From the NCBI GenBank assembly GCA_003246505.1, contig QKAI01000029.1, positions 1-13,678 on the forward strand: a stretch of 13,678 nucleotides of DNA, read 5' to 3'. The notes below the pieces were generated by a model. It was not told the origin of the DNA, did no database searches, and worked only from the letters and a program-made list of their open reading frames with translations. Position numbers and translations under genes: made by a program. Positions 13,452 to 13,678 of the stretch are shown one piece after another; position 1 is the stretch's first letter, and each line of letters begins with the position of its first letter. The stretch is from Spirochaetaceae bacterium. Its GTDB lineage: Bacteria; Spirochaetota; Spirochaetia; DSM-2461.

Positions 13452-13678
13452 GTGAGAATTTCCGGAGCCGGGTGCTGCCTCTACGATTATCTTTACGGGA
13501 ACATCCCCTTTGCCTCACCCCGTTTCACCCGTTCCCTCTCCCGGAGGCCCGGTGACGGGGGATTGACTCCGGGGGAACTGGTCTTCGGGGAGCATCTCTC
13601 CCGGTACAGGGGCCAGCCCCTGGCGGAGTGCCTCGCCGATCTGACCGGGGATGCCTCCCCGGACGGGATCAATCTGGG
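13452..13678 (+). CDS. PfkB-family carbohydrate kinase, N-terminal part (cut by window edge)
   Basis: The first 75 codons of a ribokinase/PfkB-fold sugar kinase; the rest lies beyond 13678. Translation from GTG at 13452 gives MRISGAGCCLYDYLYGN, and then about residue 34 RPGDGGLTPGELVFGEHL, which matches the opening strand and substrate-loop region of this family. The ATP-binding DTxGAGD motif would lie in the missing part. AGGAGG (13446-13451) touches the GTG with no spacer, whereas the in-frame ATT at 13458 has perfect six-base spacing, so the start is unusual. Family likeness favours GTG. The isomerase stop (13445-13447) overlaps the ribosome site, so the two genes are coupled. It probably phosphorylates the ketose made by the isomerase. 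Confidence 0.82.
   Translation, partial: MRISGAGCCLYDYLYGNIPFASPRFTRSLSRRPGDGGLTPGELVFGEHLSRYRGQPLAECLADLTGDASPDGINL

Noticed and set aside
1..13678. CRISPR array, tRNA/rRNA genes, insertion sequences, phage attachment sites
   Set aside because: No regularly spaced repeats, no tRNA cloverleaf, no transposase or integrase frame and no terminal inverted repeats were seen on either strand.

Overview
The window is GC-rich, densely packed and rich in GGAGG-type ribosome binding sites. It carries no rRNA, tRNA, transposase or phage gene. The mix of genes (DUF362 double-cluster ferredoxin, GPH sugar permease with a GH1 glycosidase, LacI and AraC regulators, and a class-I-like sugar isomerase followed by a PfkB kinase) suggests a free-living, probably anaerobic sugar fermenter. 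Spirochaetota is my best guess, but this is inferred from gene style and not from a marker gene.

Left part (1-4850), metal homeostasis. A CDF cation exporter is read leftward. Its leader (about 1348-1440) resembles a NiCo riboswitch followed by an intrinsic terminator. Divergent to it runs a copper operon: a sigma70-type promoter with a CsoR-box palindrome, csoR, a copper P-type ATPase with a CopZ-like domain fused to its C terminus, a 42-residue protein ending in an LDCC motif, and a small membrane SHOCT protein. The CopZ-like domain is preceded by its own Shine-Dalgarno and ATG, so one gene may give both a pump and a free chaperone. A strong GC hairpin closes the operon.

Middle (4846-10406). 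A DUF362/2[4Fe-4S] protein is read leftward from a promoter with a 19-bp spacer, the hallmark of MerR-family control. Next to it lies a scar: about 65 C-terminal codons of a GH2 glycosidase on the minus strand abut a LacI-family effector domain without its DNA-binding part on the plus strand. This is what one deletion across a divergent GH2/LacI promoter would leave. Then comes a leftward operon, tetR - GH1 glycosidase - GPH sugar:cation symporter, with overlapping genes and a near-perfect 29-bp palindrome over its start. A small zinc-ribbon protein gene lies upstream of it.

Right part (10491-13678). An AraC-type regulator and a metallo-beta-lactamase-fold hydrolase are read leftward. Divergent from them run a xylose-isomerase-like enzyme, in which one canonical metal-ligand Asp aligns with His, and a PfkB sugar kinase cut by the window edge. 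This pair looks like an isomerise-then-phosphorylate sugar pathway controlled by the AraC protein.
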